Assembly: GCF_021347895.1 (NCBI RefSeq)
Contig: NC_067123.1
Span: 6,205,828 to 6,269,827 of the forward strand
DNA: 64,000 bases
DNA from: Acanthochromis polyacanthus
Lineage: Eukaryota > Chordata > Actinopteri > Pomacentridae
Direction: 5' to 3'
Position 1 is the first letter of the stretch. Each line of letters begins with the position of its first letter. This document shows, in pieces, positions 23,916 through 34,810 of this stretch. The notes beneath the pieces were generated by a model. It had not been told where the DNA came from, did not search any database, and saw only the letters and a list, made by a program, of their open reading frames with translations. The translations under genes were made by a program, and so were the position numbers.

Positions 23916-24284
23916 ATTAGGAGAAATCTGTTCTGCCGAACAGAAGCTGGAAAGACGAAAACCTCCACAGATGGTTCCCTGAATGTGCCCGAGTGCATCG
24001 CCGGTTTGTGTTGTGATTTAAGAGTCTCACTTTTATGCTTTTCACAAGCGTGAAAACCGACTGCCTTACTATGCTGAGCCACTCGCTGCAATCCTACATC
24101 CTTAATGCAACAAGCTCACAGCTGTTCTCTGACGGAAACAGTCAATCTGGGAAATGCAGGAAAAGCAGCGGCTGCAGCACATGAATGAGAAAGCAAGTGT
24201 GTGGGGGGTTCTCTGCAAAAATAGCTCATCCATGAGGAGATGTTGTTTCACGCAAACAAAGGAAAACCTGTGAAACTCCTCCTC
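23916..24284. other. intergenic, no gene recognised
   Basis: No frame or repeat is supported here. Confidence 0.5.
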
Positions 24285-24432
24285 GACACATCAGCTGCTG
24301 TTGCATCAGAACAACTCAATATTTCATCAGGAAGTCAGCAGATTGTTCTCTTTAATTAGATTATCGAGGTGAGAGAGAGCGAAGGTCATGAGGAGGATCA
24401 TTTGGGCTGCACAGCTCATTTCTGCACAGCTT
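24285..24432. repeat. duplicated segment, copy 1 of 2
   Basis: It matches 25097-25246: CAGAACAACTCAATATTTCATCA, GAGGTGAGAGAGAGCGAAGG and CATTTCTGCACAGCTTT. The two copies bracket satellite array 2. Confidence 0.85.
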
Positions 24433-24544
24433 TTTGATACTGTTTAAATTCTGAATACCAGCAGGTTTTCCATCTCATTTCTTCGACCAGTGTGATTTAC
24501 AAATTAATTGAATGTTCTTTTGCACATTGTTTTTTTATTATTTA

Positions 24545-25095
24545 TATAAAGGGGCGGAGACAGCAGCATCTGAGTTGGATTTAAAGCTACAGACACTCTA
24601 CAGCCTGTTTATAACTGCACTGAGGCAAATGTAATCTCTCAAAACGTAGCTGAGATTGTAATTTAGCTAGATAGAAATGTAGTTTTGTGGAGGCTGTATT
24701 GAAAGAGTAGATGCAGAGAGAGTCCTCTTCCTGAAGGGGGCAGGAATGACGGCACATCTGGATTAAAAACCACACTAAAATAATCTGTTCAGAATGACAC
24801 TAAAACAGATGTAATCTCTTAAAACATAGTTAAGATTGTGGTTTTGTTGTATAGAAATGTAATTTTATGGAGACTGGATTGACGGAGTAGATGAAGAGAG
24901 AGTCTTCTTCCTGAAAAGGGCGGGGACAGAAGCATCTGAGCTGACTTAAACTACACACACTCAAACAACCTGTTCAGAACAGCACTGAAACAAATGTAAT
25001 TTATCATAGCATAGCTTAGATTGTAGCTTAGTTGTATAGAAATGGAATTTTTGGGTTCGGAAAAGTAGATGCAGAGATAGTTTTCTTCCTGAAAT
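24545..25095. repeat. ~185-bp satellite-like tandem array 2
   Basis: Same unit as array 1. The GAT(G/A)A-GCAGAGA landmarks at about 24709, 24889 and 25068 give three more copies, period about 180 bp. Confidence 0.9.
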
Positions 25096-25096
25096 G

Positions 25097-25246
25097 TCAG
25101 CTGCTGCTGCATTGCATCAGAACAACTCAATATTTCATCAAGAAGTTAGCAGATTTCTCTATTTATTTGGATTAACGAGGTGAGAGAGAGCGAAGGTCGT
25201 GTGGAGGATGATTTGAGCTGCACAGCACATTTCTGCACAGCTTTGT
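25097..25246. repeat. duplicated segment, copy 2 of 2
   Basis: Partner of 24285-24432, about 812 bp downstream. Identity is roughly 85-90% by eye. Confidence 0.85.
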
Positions 25247-26739
25247 TTGTTCGCAGGTCCATTACCTCCAACATAGCATTTCCCTCTGCAGCTGCAAATT
25301 TTTCACAGGCGGCTGAAGCAGACTTGATTGAGAAAGCTGCTAAAAAGCCGCTGTTGGTTTTATATTTTCTACTGATTCAAAGCCCTCCCGGAGCAATTAA
25401 GTAACACCAATCACCAGAGGAGCGTTTTCCCCGGGGGACCGCCGACTCCGTCTCCATCCGTTTGAACATCTGCAGTCAAAACCCCCGCGAGTGTTTCACG
25501 GCGTACACCGAGCTTCCCCAGACGTCGGCCACAAAATCTAATTACACCTCCTGCGGCGGTGCTGTTTGAACAAAATGTGAGCATACACTGGCACGTCACT
25601 TCAACATGTCACATTTATGTCAGACTTTTCTTTGGAGTTCAACATGGATTCATGCAACACAACCAGATCTGAGGTGTTGTGTTCTAAAAAGGCAGGAGCT
25701 GAAGGTGTTCTTTACACCAACCTCTGGTTCAGGTTTGATTTCAGTCGCTCTGGCATTTAGACAGGAACCCACGGAAACAGCAGCATCATTAGAAGCGGCG
25801 GTAAACAAAATGGTGGGTCAGAGATCTTCACGAGGAAAACCATAGACGTAAACAAAACAGAAGAAAAGCTCAACAGTCCTTAAAAAAATCCAGTTTATGA
25901 GCATTTCTGTTAACTCAAAGTACACATTCACATCCATTCAGGTCTCCAACACAAAACATCTGCGCTAAATGTTTTCTGTAATTGTTCCTTCTGCAAATAC
26001 TGATACAGAGAGCGATGCTGCACAAAACCCACAATCCTCTTTATGTGTAATTTATGCAAGTTTATACAAGGCTTTGGTAGTTTGAGCTAAAAAAAATTTT
26101 AAAAAAAATGCAAGTTTCCAGATTGCACGATATGTAAACACAAAAAAAGCGAGTTTGCATATAAAAGACTGTAACTTGGGAAGATTAATGTCACATTCTC
26201 ATTGGCTTTATCTGTGCATAAAAAAACATTTATTTGACCTTTAAAATGGAATATCTTCCAGAATCTGCTTTTTCATTGTTTTTCACCATAATTTTGTGTC
26301 TACAAATGCAAAAAAATAGAAGCTAATTCAATCTTCTTCTTTGTTTTCTGTCAGCAAAGATCAGAAAGTGTGTAACAGCCTTATGTGATGTCATAACAGG
26401 ATAAGCCCCGCCCACTTGTGGCTCCTTTCAGCCAATCACTCAACAGAGTCAACCCAGTCTCCCATAATTTACATCCGTATAAGACTAAACTGTGTTCTCA
26501 ATACAGGAACATTTAGCTTCCTTTTTAAATAAATGTGCTTTCTCAAACAAACACACCATCCGTCTTTGGCTTTAGTTTTGCTTTCTGTTTACTTTCGGTC
26601 TTGATCCGCTGTCTGGTCAAGTTTAGGCACAAAAACTATGCATAGCGAAGGTTAAAACACATCTCTATTGCAGTGTGCGCCAATGACGTCGGACCATCGG
26701 TCAAATCCAATTTGTGTACCAAAAGTCCGGTAAAACTTA
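25247..26739. other. intergenic, locally GC-rich at 25400-25560
   Basis: The stretch 25400-25560 (around CCCCGGGGGACCGCCGACTC) is distinctly GC-richer than its surroundings and not repetitive, but holds no convincing frame. A block at 26395-26460 (GCCCCGCCCAC, CAGCCAATCAC) is of a wording often repeated in fish genomes. Confidence 0.45.
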
Positions 26740-27495
26740 CTACATTACTGGTCTCATGTCCGGTGTAATTTTTTTCCTGTAACCCCTAAGTTCCACATAA
26801 TGCGATTGCGCCGTGCCGCGCAACAGAACAAAGCGCCGCCGTCTTGCTCCGAAAGTCAAAGCACACAGCAAGCGCAAGGGAAGCGGCGTGCGGTCCGGAT
26901 GGGGAGGGCTGCTCCTCAGAGAGGTTCTCGTGTGAATAGCGATATCACACGATAACAACACATGATATAAACAGAAAATAAATAAACCACACCTCATTTC
27001 ACTTCTACAAGGTTGCTCTGCTTGACCCAGCCACATTGCTCTGTGATTTATAGTACTTCTAGCATGGTTGAGTACATGATTTATGTTTTGATCTCATATG
27101 AGTGCTTTTCTTTATCCAATAGTTAATTTTGTATGGTTTATTCTATATAAAAACGGTAATTTCTTTTCGCCCATGGCGTCGTGTTGTATCTGGGACCCTG
27201 TTAATCTGATGTTCGTGCCTCCGGAGGTGTAATAACAACATATAGGAAAAAATTTGACTTGTTTCTATCTTCTACTCTTTAAACCTACGCATTGGCTGTT
27301 TCGGGGCTTTCTTGAGCTAGAATCTTGATCTTGGTTTCATACATACCTGCAAACATAATTAATAAAGTAGTAAATTTGTATAACAATTATTAAAATTAAA
27401 TTATACATCAACTTTGTGCATAAAATATTCGGTCCAGAAAAACTGTTTCGGTCCAGTAAAAAATTACTGTTTACTGGTCCACGGTCCAGTAATAA
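26740..27495. mobile_element. possible DNA-transposon-derived segment
   Basis: Ends carry loosely inverted CCGGT/GGTCCAG-rich sequence: TTACTGGTCTCATGTCCGGT near the left, and ACTGGTCCACGGTCCAGTAA near the right. These resemble end repeats of a fish hAT-like group. The interior has a GC-rich block and a short ATG frame at 27173 (MASCCIWDPVN...) followed by GGAG-GTGTAA, which could be a small exon with a donor. Boundaries and class are inferred from weak similarity. Confidence 0.35.
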
Positions 27496-27807
27496 ATTGT
27501 GCCCATTCATGCAGACTGCTATTGCAACATGTTTTTCTGCATTCCCTGCATTACCAGAGTGGCAAGTCAGGCCCTGTGTAATACATGACTACTTGGATGA
27601 AAACTGTTTGTTACAAATGCAATCCATCAGAAAATGTTGAGAATGCAGTGTAGTTGTTCGGGATTTTTTAGAGGCTGTATTGGTTATATAAAAGTTTAAA
27701 CACCTGAACAGTTGTCATGAACTGAATATTAGCTCTTGAAACCAAAACAGTTTTTTTTTATTGGTGTGGTAACATGTTTATTTCTGCTTTAAAGTTTGCC
27801 ATTTTAA

Positions 27808-28510
27808 CATTAAAGCTGCTGTCCGGAGTTTGAATCGCAGCGTCTCCCAAAACACTGTTGGTCCCTCCCTCTGATTTCACCCCTTTATTTGTGCACGCGC
27901 GCAGTACATGAGAGAAGTGCCCGGAGTGCTGCAGCATCTCGCCTGTTTTGCTGTTTTCCACTCTTCTACATTTAGTACATTTAGTAAATAATAAAGGAAT
28001 TACGTTAGAATGCTGTATTGAGTCTAACTTGTCCTAATACCAAAATAACATGAATCTGCTAGGACGAACTAGTAAAGTTTCAATATGTGATTACACTCGT
28101 GTATCCCTCTCGATGACGTTGTTTATCAAACTTAGTGCATTTACGCGTGTATATGTGTTAGATTGTTTATTTATTTCTATCTAGAGTTCAGAATTGCATG
28201 ACTCCTCTGACGAAGAGTATGTCCCAGACGCCCCAACATCTTCCTCCAGAGGTCGGGCATCTAAACGAAGCCGTCAGGCGGGCTATGGAGGCCGTGGTCG
28301 GGGAGCGACGCGAGCACCCCGAGCCAAAAAACGTCCTGCAGTCTCTTGGCCTGACAAGCCGTGGGATTGGTAACTTTTCTGGAAGTTGCTGATCCCTGAT
28401 GCTCTCTCCTCCACAAGCAAAACAAATGTGCGCGCGGTTGCGTAGTGCGCAGCTCGCCGAATGCCACCGTCACGACCAAATATTCGGATATTCGGGTCCA
28501 GCCCTACATA
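27808..28510 (+). mobile_element. teleost interspersed element carrying an exon-like segment
   Basis: It starts around TTAAAGCTGCTGTCCGGAGT and ends around ATATTCGGATATTCGGGTCC-AGCCCTAC. Both the start wording and the AATATTCGGATATTCGG end are familiar from repeated fish sequence. The inverted form of the latter occurs again at 61819-61900. The exon-like segment is annotated separately. Exact ends are uncertain. Confidence 0.5.
28185..28373 (+). pseudogene. exon-like segment in repeat, Ser/Arg/Gly-rich peptide
   Basis: A pyrimidine-rich tract ending TTTATTTCTATCTAG makes a good splice acceptor. From it an open frame of 62 codons runs to TAA at 28371-28373. It reads SSELHDSSDEEYVPDAPTSS, then an Arg/Gly-rich stretch (GYGGRGRGATRAPRAKKR), ending WPDKPWDW. 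An acidic Ser-rich patch followed by a basic RGG-like patch is typical of nuclear or DNA-binding tails. I do not recognise the parent protein. It could be the terminal exon of a transposon gene or a host exon carried by a transposon. No upstream exon is visible, so it is called broken. Confidence 0.4.
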
Positions 28511-28829
28511 TTTTGCATCTTATTTCTTCAACCAGGATGATTTGCATGTTTATTGCACATTTTTTTGCACATCGGTTTCCTTGTTTTGTGTTAGAAGCAA
28601 CATGTGTGAATCACTGGATACCTTGCATGTAGAAAAATGGATTGCACCATCAGTCTCAGATTTAAGTTTTATTTTCTGTTGTTTACTGTTGATTTTAACT
28701 CACTTTCAGGTCAGGTTTACGCATGAAAACTGCGTGGTTGTTGGTGTTAAGAAAAAATGTCAAGTCCTGCCCCATCTAACAGCTGATTGGCCGACTGAAA
28801 AGCAGCGATGTTGATTAAAAACAGATATG

Positions 28830-29110
28830 TAATAAAGAAGAGTTTTCTTCCTGAAAGGGGTGGGGACGGCGTCATCTCAGCTGGATTTTAAGTTAGAGAC
28901 AATTAAACAGCCTGTTTATAATGCACTAAAACAAACGTAATCTCTCAGAACAGAGATGAGATTGTACCTTAATTGTATAGAAGCATAATTTTGTGAAGAC
29001 TGGATTGACAGAGTAGATGCAGAGAGTCTTCTTCCTGAAAGGGGCGGGGCCAAACCAGCTCAGGGGAACTGAAAGCCACAGAAACTAATTCAGAATATCA
29101 CTAAAACCAG
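28830..29110. repeat. ~185-bp satellite-like tandem array 3
   Basis: About one and a half further units of the 22.8-kb and 24.5-kb repeat: AGTTTTCTTCCTGAAAGGGG, GTAATCTCTCAGAACAGAGA, and GAGTAGATGCAGAGAGTCTT near 29010. It lies about 3.7 kb from array 2. Confidence 0.85.
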
Positions 29111-29129
29111 AAGTATTTTGCTAAAACCA

Positions 29130-29890
29130 ACAATCTATGCAGTATTTGGACCTGAAACTTCGAGTACACATTCTGGGGACAAGTGAGACTTTTATAAATT
29201 GGTTCAAAAGGGGTATATTATGGGATATATTCAATACAACATCATCTGGAGATTACTTCCCCAAAAGTACTGCCATTATTTTACTGATGATTCCCCATTC
29301 TACGTCTCATTTAACCTTGAAAATCACGACAATCTGGAATCTCTGCTGCATACAAAGACTGGATTTCCTTCTTATTTCTTACAATTTAACACAGATAAGA
29401 CTGAAATCTCAATCCTGATTATATTTCCAGCAGATCACTCCCCACTTTAGACCACTGAAAATCAACACGAATCTACAAATCAGAAATATCACCAAAACCA
29501 AACTAATACTACCCAAAAACTCTCTTATTTCCTTTCATGTGGACTCCTGCAGCCCATTATTCACCTGAATAACGGTGCAGCAGCTTCATGTTTACAGTCG
29601 ATTCAAAACTGGATGCAGGAAACGTATAACTCCAGTCCTGTCTCAATTACACCGACTCCCCATTCGTAACAGAATTCAATTTAAGACTCTCTTGATTGCT
29701 TTTAAATCCCTGCTGCTCTGGCTCTGCTCTATATCTTTTTAACCCCTTGTTCTGCTCCTCGAGACCTCAGATGAGAAGATCAGCTGCTGTTTAATGTCCT
29801 ATAGTCCACATTTAAAACAAAGACGGATCATGTTTTTACTGCTTTAGCCTCAACCTTACAGTCAGAACAAGTCAGTCGGTGCCTCAGCTT
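29130..29890 (+). mobile_element. L2-type LINE relic (RT domain to C-terminus)
   Basis: Colinear ORF2 pieces are readable in shifting frames. YFTDDSPFYVSF matches the catalytic YxDD block (Asp-Asp codons 29286-29291). LQFNTDKTEISIL matches the LNxxKTEV block that follows it in L2. RITPVLSQLHRLPIRNRIQF then KTLLIAFKS matches the conserved C-terminal segment. A final AFTALA-like block lies near 29850. Frameshifts and stops are numerous. The relic ends where a TTAA-type MITE begins at 29891. Confidence 0.85.
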
Positions 29891-30360
29891 TTAACCCTCC
29901 TGTTGTCTTCATTTACGGGCACAAAAAATACTGTTTCCTTGTCTGAAAAAAATCCAAAAATTCAACAAAAAAATTCCCTAAATTCCTTAAAACTTGCCCT
30001 TAAAAGTTTTGGTTTTTTTTAAATCCACTAAATGTGGCAAGAAAATTCTTGTAAATATTTTCAAAAAATGAGCAAAAATCTTCCCCAAAAAATCCTAAAA
30101 ATATCTAAAATAATTAGATACATATTTGTAAAACGTCTAATATTTTCTTAAAAGCATTCTCAAAAAAAATCTACCAAAATCCAGCAAATTTTTAGGGAAT
30201 GCTCTTAAGAAATTTTTTTTAACATTTTTTTTTCCACCAAAAATGTTCAAAGATTTCCCAAAAATGTTGAAAATATGGACGTCAGAAGTTTCACTGTGAA
30301 AATATTATTTTTTTCCACATTTTGGGTCATTTTTGACCCACAGGACGACACGAGGGTCAA
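29891..30360. mobile_element. TTAA-type MITE, ~470 bp
   Basis: The left end is TTAA then CCCTCCTGTTGTCTTC. The right end is CAGGACGACACGAGGG then TCAA, an imperfect inverted match with a probable decayed TTAA target site. Near the right end GGGTCATTTTTGACCC is a perfect palindrome. The interior is A-rich and non-coding. TTAA targets with CCC...GGG ends fit piggyBac-like or Kolobok-like elements. The superfamily is inferred. Confidence 0.65.
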
Positions 30361-30828
30361 AAAAACACCTTTACAGACAAGCATTTGTGTGATATTTTAT
30401 GTTTTTTCTCGTGTAGCACCGTATAACTCTACGTTGGAATGCTGCTACAGATCATTCTACTCGTTCTAAAAAGATAAAATGCTAAATTTCCAGACTTGCA
30501 CAGCGCTGTCTCACAGTATCGACCACCAACCGCTGTGTGCAGACATCGGTTAAGCCCTCAGACTCCGTGGATCTGTTCCACGCTGAGGCCTCCCAGCTTC
30601 GTATTTCATGCCTCACGCTACCTGAAGCAGCACCTTCCCACCGAGCCGAGTTTCACTGCAAATCAAACGAGCAAAGCCTCGTATTTTTCCACCCAGAAGG
30701 CCTCGTCTCGTCCACTGGGACTGGATCAGGAGCTCTTTATGCATGAGCAGATGGAACAATTACAGCAACCGATGTCTCTCATATGGGTGTTTAGCGCCGT
30801 GGTAAACCTGAAAAAATGTGTTTCTCCT
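30361..30828. other. intergenic, unassigned 114-codon frame
   Basis: A plus-strand frame at 30496-30840 is open for 114 codons and is not obviously repetitive, but has no recognised domain. An overlapping 69-codon frame in another phase exists too. I do not call it a gene. Confidence 0.4.
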
Positions 30829-33594
30829 TTAACCCTCTGAACCCCGAAACAGCTGGTAAATGATGTAGAAACAATTAGAACATTTATCAGAGTCACAAAC
30901 AGCTGATTTTTTTCAGCTTTCTGATGGTCTTAACTTGTCGTGTGCAACACAGAGCTCTAGTCTAAGCTTAGATTCATGGTATTTCATCAAAAATCACTTT
31001 AATCTACATGTCTCATTTAAAAATTCGCCAAAAATGAACCGTTTGTTTGAACCACATTCTGTAAAAAGCAAAAAAATTATACACTTCTTGGTGCAACCAT
31101 GAAGATGTTTATGACTCAGCTGTGAGCAACAGTCATGTGACAAAAATCCCGCAATTTTTCCCCTGAACCGCAAGCAGTGTAGCACAGAAACAAAGTGAAA
31201 ATGTGAGGAGTAAAATATCTGTAGTAGCATGTAGGGGCACCAGTTTACTTCCCAGTTTTGGTTTTGAAAACATCTTGAATCAAGATGTCCAACATTTTTT
31301 AAAATTTTCTTAAAAACAGCAACTTAAAAAAGAAATTCAACCTCAGTGTTTTGTTTCTTTCTATTTGGAAAAATAACTAAATCTAAGCTTTCATTAAATC
31401 ACTTTAACCTACATGAATTATTTAAACATTTGGCAAAAATGAACCATTATTTTGTCCTAGATTTTGTAAAAAACAAGAAATTCTGCATGTCTTGGTGCAA
31501 CAATGAAGATATTTATGACTCAGCTGTGAGCAACAGTCATGTAACAAACATAATCCCACAACTTTTTTTTTGCTTGAATTGCAGGCAGTGTAGTATGGAA
31601 ACAAACTGAAAATGTAAGGAGTAAAATATCTGTAATAGCATGTAGGGCCACCAGTTTACTTCCCAGTTTTGGTAACATCTGTAGGCTCTTCAAAACGTCT
31701 TGAATCAAGATGTCCAACACTTTCAAAAAAAAAAAAAAAAGAAATTCAAACATAGTTTTTTTTTCTCTTTCTTTCCATTAGGGAAAATAACAAACCATTT
31801 ATCAGTCAGAAATGATGAGATTTAGTGATTTTTTCAACATTCTCATGGTTTTTAACTTGTATTGTGCAGCATACAGTTAAATCTGGAAAAATCTAAGATT
31901 AAAATTATGAGATTTTGTCAAAAATGACTTTCATGTACATTTCTCGTTTAAAAATTTGCTAAAAATGAACCATTTGTTTGATCCAGATTCTGTAAAAAAC
32001 AAAAAAAATTCAGCGCTTCTTGGTGTAACTATGAAGCTATTAGTGACTCAGATGTGACCAACAGTCATGTGACAAAAGAAATTAGCAATTTTCTCTTTAA
32101 CTGCAGGCAGTGTAGTACGGAAACGAATCAGAAATGTGAGGAGTAAGAGATGTGAAACAGCATGTAGGGTCCCCATTTTTCTTCCCAGTTTTGGGAACAC
32201 CTGTGGGCTCTTGGAAACATCTTGAATCAAGATGTCCAACATTTTTCAAACTTTTTTTAAAACAACAACAAAAAAAGAAATTTAACCTCAGATTTTTTCT
32301 TTCCATGAGGAAAAACAACAAGATCTAAGCTTTCATTAAAATCACTTAAATCTACATCACTTATTTAAAACTGGCAAAAAAAAGAACCATTCCCTCGACC
32401 CGGATTCTGTAAAAAACAAAAAATTCTGTACTTATTGGGGAAACTATGAAGCTATTAGTGACTCAGCTGTGACCAACAATCATCTAACAAAAATTCTGCA
32501 CATTTTTTGACTTAACTGCAGCCTGTGTAGCATGGAAACAAAACAAAAATATGAACAGTGAAGTGTCTATAATAATATGTAGAGGTGCTATTTTTCTTTC
32601 TACAGTTGGTAACACATGCAGGTGCTTGAAAAAATAGAACTTGAGATGTGCAACATTAAAAAAAAAATAATTAGACCAAAAAAAAAAAAAAAAAAAATCG
32701 AACAAATTCAACTTTAGTCATTCAAAATGTCTTTAACAAGCGTCTCATTTAAAATTTCAGCAAAGTCAGCAGTTTGCTTGAACCAGATTCTGCAAAAACA
32801 CTAAAAATTCTGCACTTCTTGGGGAAATTATTAAGCCATGTGTGATTCAGCTGTGACCAACAGTCACGTGACAAAAATTCTACAAGTTTTCAGTTGAACT
32901 GCAGGCTGTGTAGCGTGGAAAATGTGAGAAGTAGGAAGTCTGTTGTAACACGTAGAGCCACCATTTTTCTCCAGTGTTGGTCACACCTGTGGCGACTTGG
33001 AAATATGTTTTATCGATTGATGGCTTCTTCTATTTTTGCTAAATAAATAATCAAAGAAATTCAACTTTATTTTTTTCTGCTCATCAGGAAGAACAACCAA
33101 ATCTAAGCTTTCATCAAAATCACTTTAATCCACATGACTTATTTTAAAAATTGGCAAAAACTACCCATGTGCTTGAACCTGACTCTGTAAAAAAAAAAAA
33201 AGAAAGAAAAAAGAAAAAAACTTCTGCACTTCTTGTGGCACAGATGAAGATAAAATTCTGGGACTGGGTTGAACTGCAGGCTGTGTAGCATGGAGGCTAA
33301 TGAAAACGTAGTAAGTCTGCATTAGAGGCACCATTTACCTGGCAGTGTTGGTCACACCTGTGGCCACTTGGAAACAGGTTTCAGGCATTTATGGATGACT
33401 TCTTCAGTTTTTACAAAATAAATAATCAAAGAAATGCAACTTTTGCTTTGTATTCTTTCAGTATTCATGGCATTAAAACTGCAGATTTAACAAGTTAACT
33501 GTCCTTGCGTTGTTTCCACAGATGTGCAGGACTTTACAAAGTAAAACGAGCTCACAGTAGGTAAAAACGAGCCAGTGGGGGTTCAGAGGGTTAA
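30829..33594. mobile_element. TTAA-bounded element inflated by ~400-bp internal repeats
   Basis: TTAA followed by CCCTCTGAACCCC at 30829 is mirrored by GGGGTTCAGAGGG then TTAA ending at 33594: perfect 13-bp inverted repeats inside a TTAA target duplication. Inside are about six diverged direct repeats. Each has GAACCATT-GTTTGA, CTGTAAAAAACAAAAAATTCTG, CTTCTTGGTG, GACTCAGCTGTGA-CAACAGTCATGTGAC, GCAGGCAGTGTAGTA, and CCCAGTTTTGG. Copies start near 31035, 31441, 31969, 32384, 32776 and 33166. Copies 1 and 3 carry an extra head block, which suggests a two-unit duplication. No transposase is present. Confidence 0.75.
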
Positions 33595-33710
33595 AGAAGC
33601 AGCCTCAGCTGTCAGAAATTAAAAAGGTGTTAAACCCTCCGATTAGAGGACAGAGCTGTCAGGATCCTCCACGACTTTCCGAGTCTTTTCCGCTTGTCTC
33701 GTCCCTAAAT

Positions 33711-34424
33711 TCAGCTGAGCGCCTCTAAATCCTCGTCAGCTGACAGGTGTGTGGGGCTGGAGCCTCCTCTCAGGCTCACGGAGCCGTACAGCTTGGCGGC
33801 GTGTTTGGAGAAGGCGAAGGCTCTCCTGCGCATCATCTCGCCCTTCCACATGGACACCATGAGCAGCGTGGACAGCAGCACCCCGCCGAGAGTCAGCAGG
33901 CACAGCCCGGCGATCACGCAGCGGTCCAGGTGGGCTCCCACCCGGGCTTTCTCCCGCTCCAGGCGCTCCATCTCCCGGGCGGACACGCTGTCCGGGTCCA
34001 CGCGCACGTCCCGGGGCACCGTGTAGGAGATGGCCACCAGGGAGATGCCGGTCACCAGGCAGGTCACCGCGATGATGAAGCCGTAGTCCACCGACTTCCC
34101 GGAGCCGTCGGTGGAGAGGTCGTCGTCCGAGAGCAAGTAAAGTTCCTGGAGGTCCTCCTCCTCTTCCTCGTCCATCACCTCCTCCTCCTCCTCCTCGTAC
34201 AGTTCACTGGAGGAGCTCTGAGTCAGCTGGACACATTTCTCCTCCTCCTCTTCATGCTTACCAGTGAAGGACGTCTCCTCCTCGGGGCGCGCAGCTCTCC
34301 GCGGCTCCGAAGCGTCTCCTCCTCCGGGATGGAGCCACTTCCTCTCGCTGACAGCCTTCAGCAGCAGCGAGGCGTCCTTTGGTTCGGGCTGATGCTCAAA
34401 GTAGAACAGTTCCAGGTCAGCCAT
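33711..34424 (-). CDS. tmem74: transmembrane protein 74 family protein
   Basis: This 237-residue, single-exon protein belongs to the TMEM74/TMEM74B family. In mammals TMEM74 is a two-pass membrane protein of lysosome/autophagosome membranes, linked to autophagy and expressed in neurons. The ATG at 34424 (MADLELFYFEHQ) is the first in-frame Met. The frame stays open upstream only from a TTG. Residues 57-105 are strongly acidic, with Glu runs and SDDDLSTD. Helix 1 is about 115-136. A conserved loop follows (VPRDVRVDPDSVSAREMERL). Helix 2 is about 169-192 (CVIAGLCLLTLGGVLLSTLL). A short basic tail contains AKLYGS. The loop and second helix fit TMEM74 better than TMEM74B, so the paralogue is likely but not certain. 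It is shorter than human TMEM74 (305 residues), mainly in the N-terminal part. No frameshift is seen. A TTAA element ends 117 bp beyond the stop. Confidence 0.9.
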   Translation of the reverse strand: MADLELFYFEHQPEPKDASLLLKAVSERKWLHPGGGDASEPRRAARPEEETSFTGKHEEEEEKCVQLTQSSSSELYEEEEEEVMDEEEEEDLQELYLLSDDDLSTDGSGKSVDYGFIIAVTCLVTGISLVAISYTVPRDVRVDPDSVSAREMERLEREKARVGAHLDRCVIAGLCLLTLGGVLLSTLLMVSMWKGEMMRRRAFAFSKHAAKLYGSVSLRGGSSPTHLSADEDLEALS

Positions 34425-34810
34425 CGGAGCCTGAGCCGGACTGAGCCAAGCCCATGCGTCCTCCGCCGCCAGCAGACGAAAGTCTCCGAGGCGCAGAAAC
34501 AACTTTAATTTCTCCGCATGTTTGCAGGTTTGCAGCAGAAATCCTCCATGTCAAGCCGCTCCTTCCTGCAGGTCCAGCAGGAGAAACGAGCAGCTCTCAG
34601 CTCCTGCATCAACACGATGATAAATCGAATTCCACCTTAACGCGTTCCGGCTGCGGTTCGTCCTCCGAGCTCCTCCGTCTGCAGCCCGGACTGAAGCTGC
34701 TCCGGTCGGTCCGGTAGAGGGCAGCTCCGGTAGACCCCTCCCATCGCGGGCCGGGCGGCTGCAGGGTTCCGCGGACCGGAGGAGGAGGAGGAGGAGGAGG
34801 AAGAAGAGGT
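34425..34810 (-). promoter_or_regulatory. GC-rich 5' region of the TMEM74-like gene
   Basis: The island of high G+C and frequent CpG that covers the coding region extends upstream to about 34810, ending in a (GGA)n tract at 34778-34808. It holds no TATA box at a sensible distance from the start codon, as expected for a CpG-type promoter. Transcription start and any 5' non-coding exon cannot be placed from sequence alone. Confidence 0.45.

Noticed and set aside
30496..30840. 114-codon frame as a host gene
   Set aside because: No recognisable domain, a second phase is open over much of it, and it lies between two mobile elements. Evidence is insufficient.
34425..34502. 26-residue N-terminal extension of the TMEM74-like protein
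   Set aside because: The extended frame begins at TTG, not ATG. The first in-frame ATG (34424) gives a natural-looking N-terminus.
33747..34508. 253-codon plus-strand frame opposite the TMEM74 gene
   Set aside because: It is the antisense shadow of a GC-rich coding exon. The minus-strand reading has clear family similarity and two membrane helices, while this one has none.
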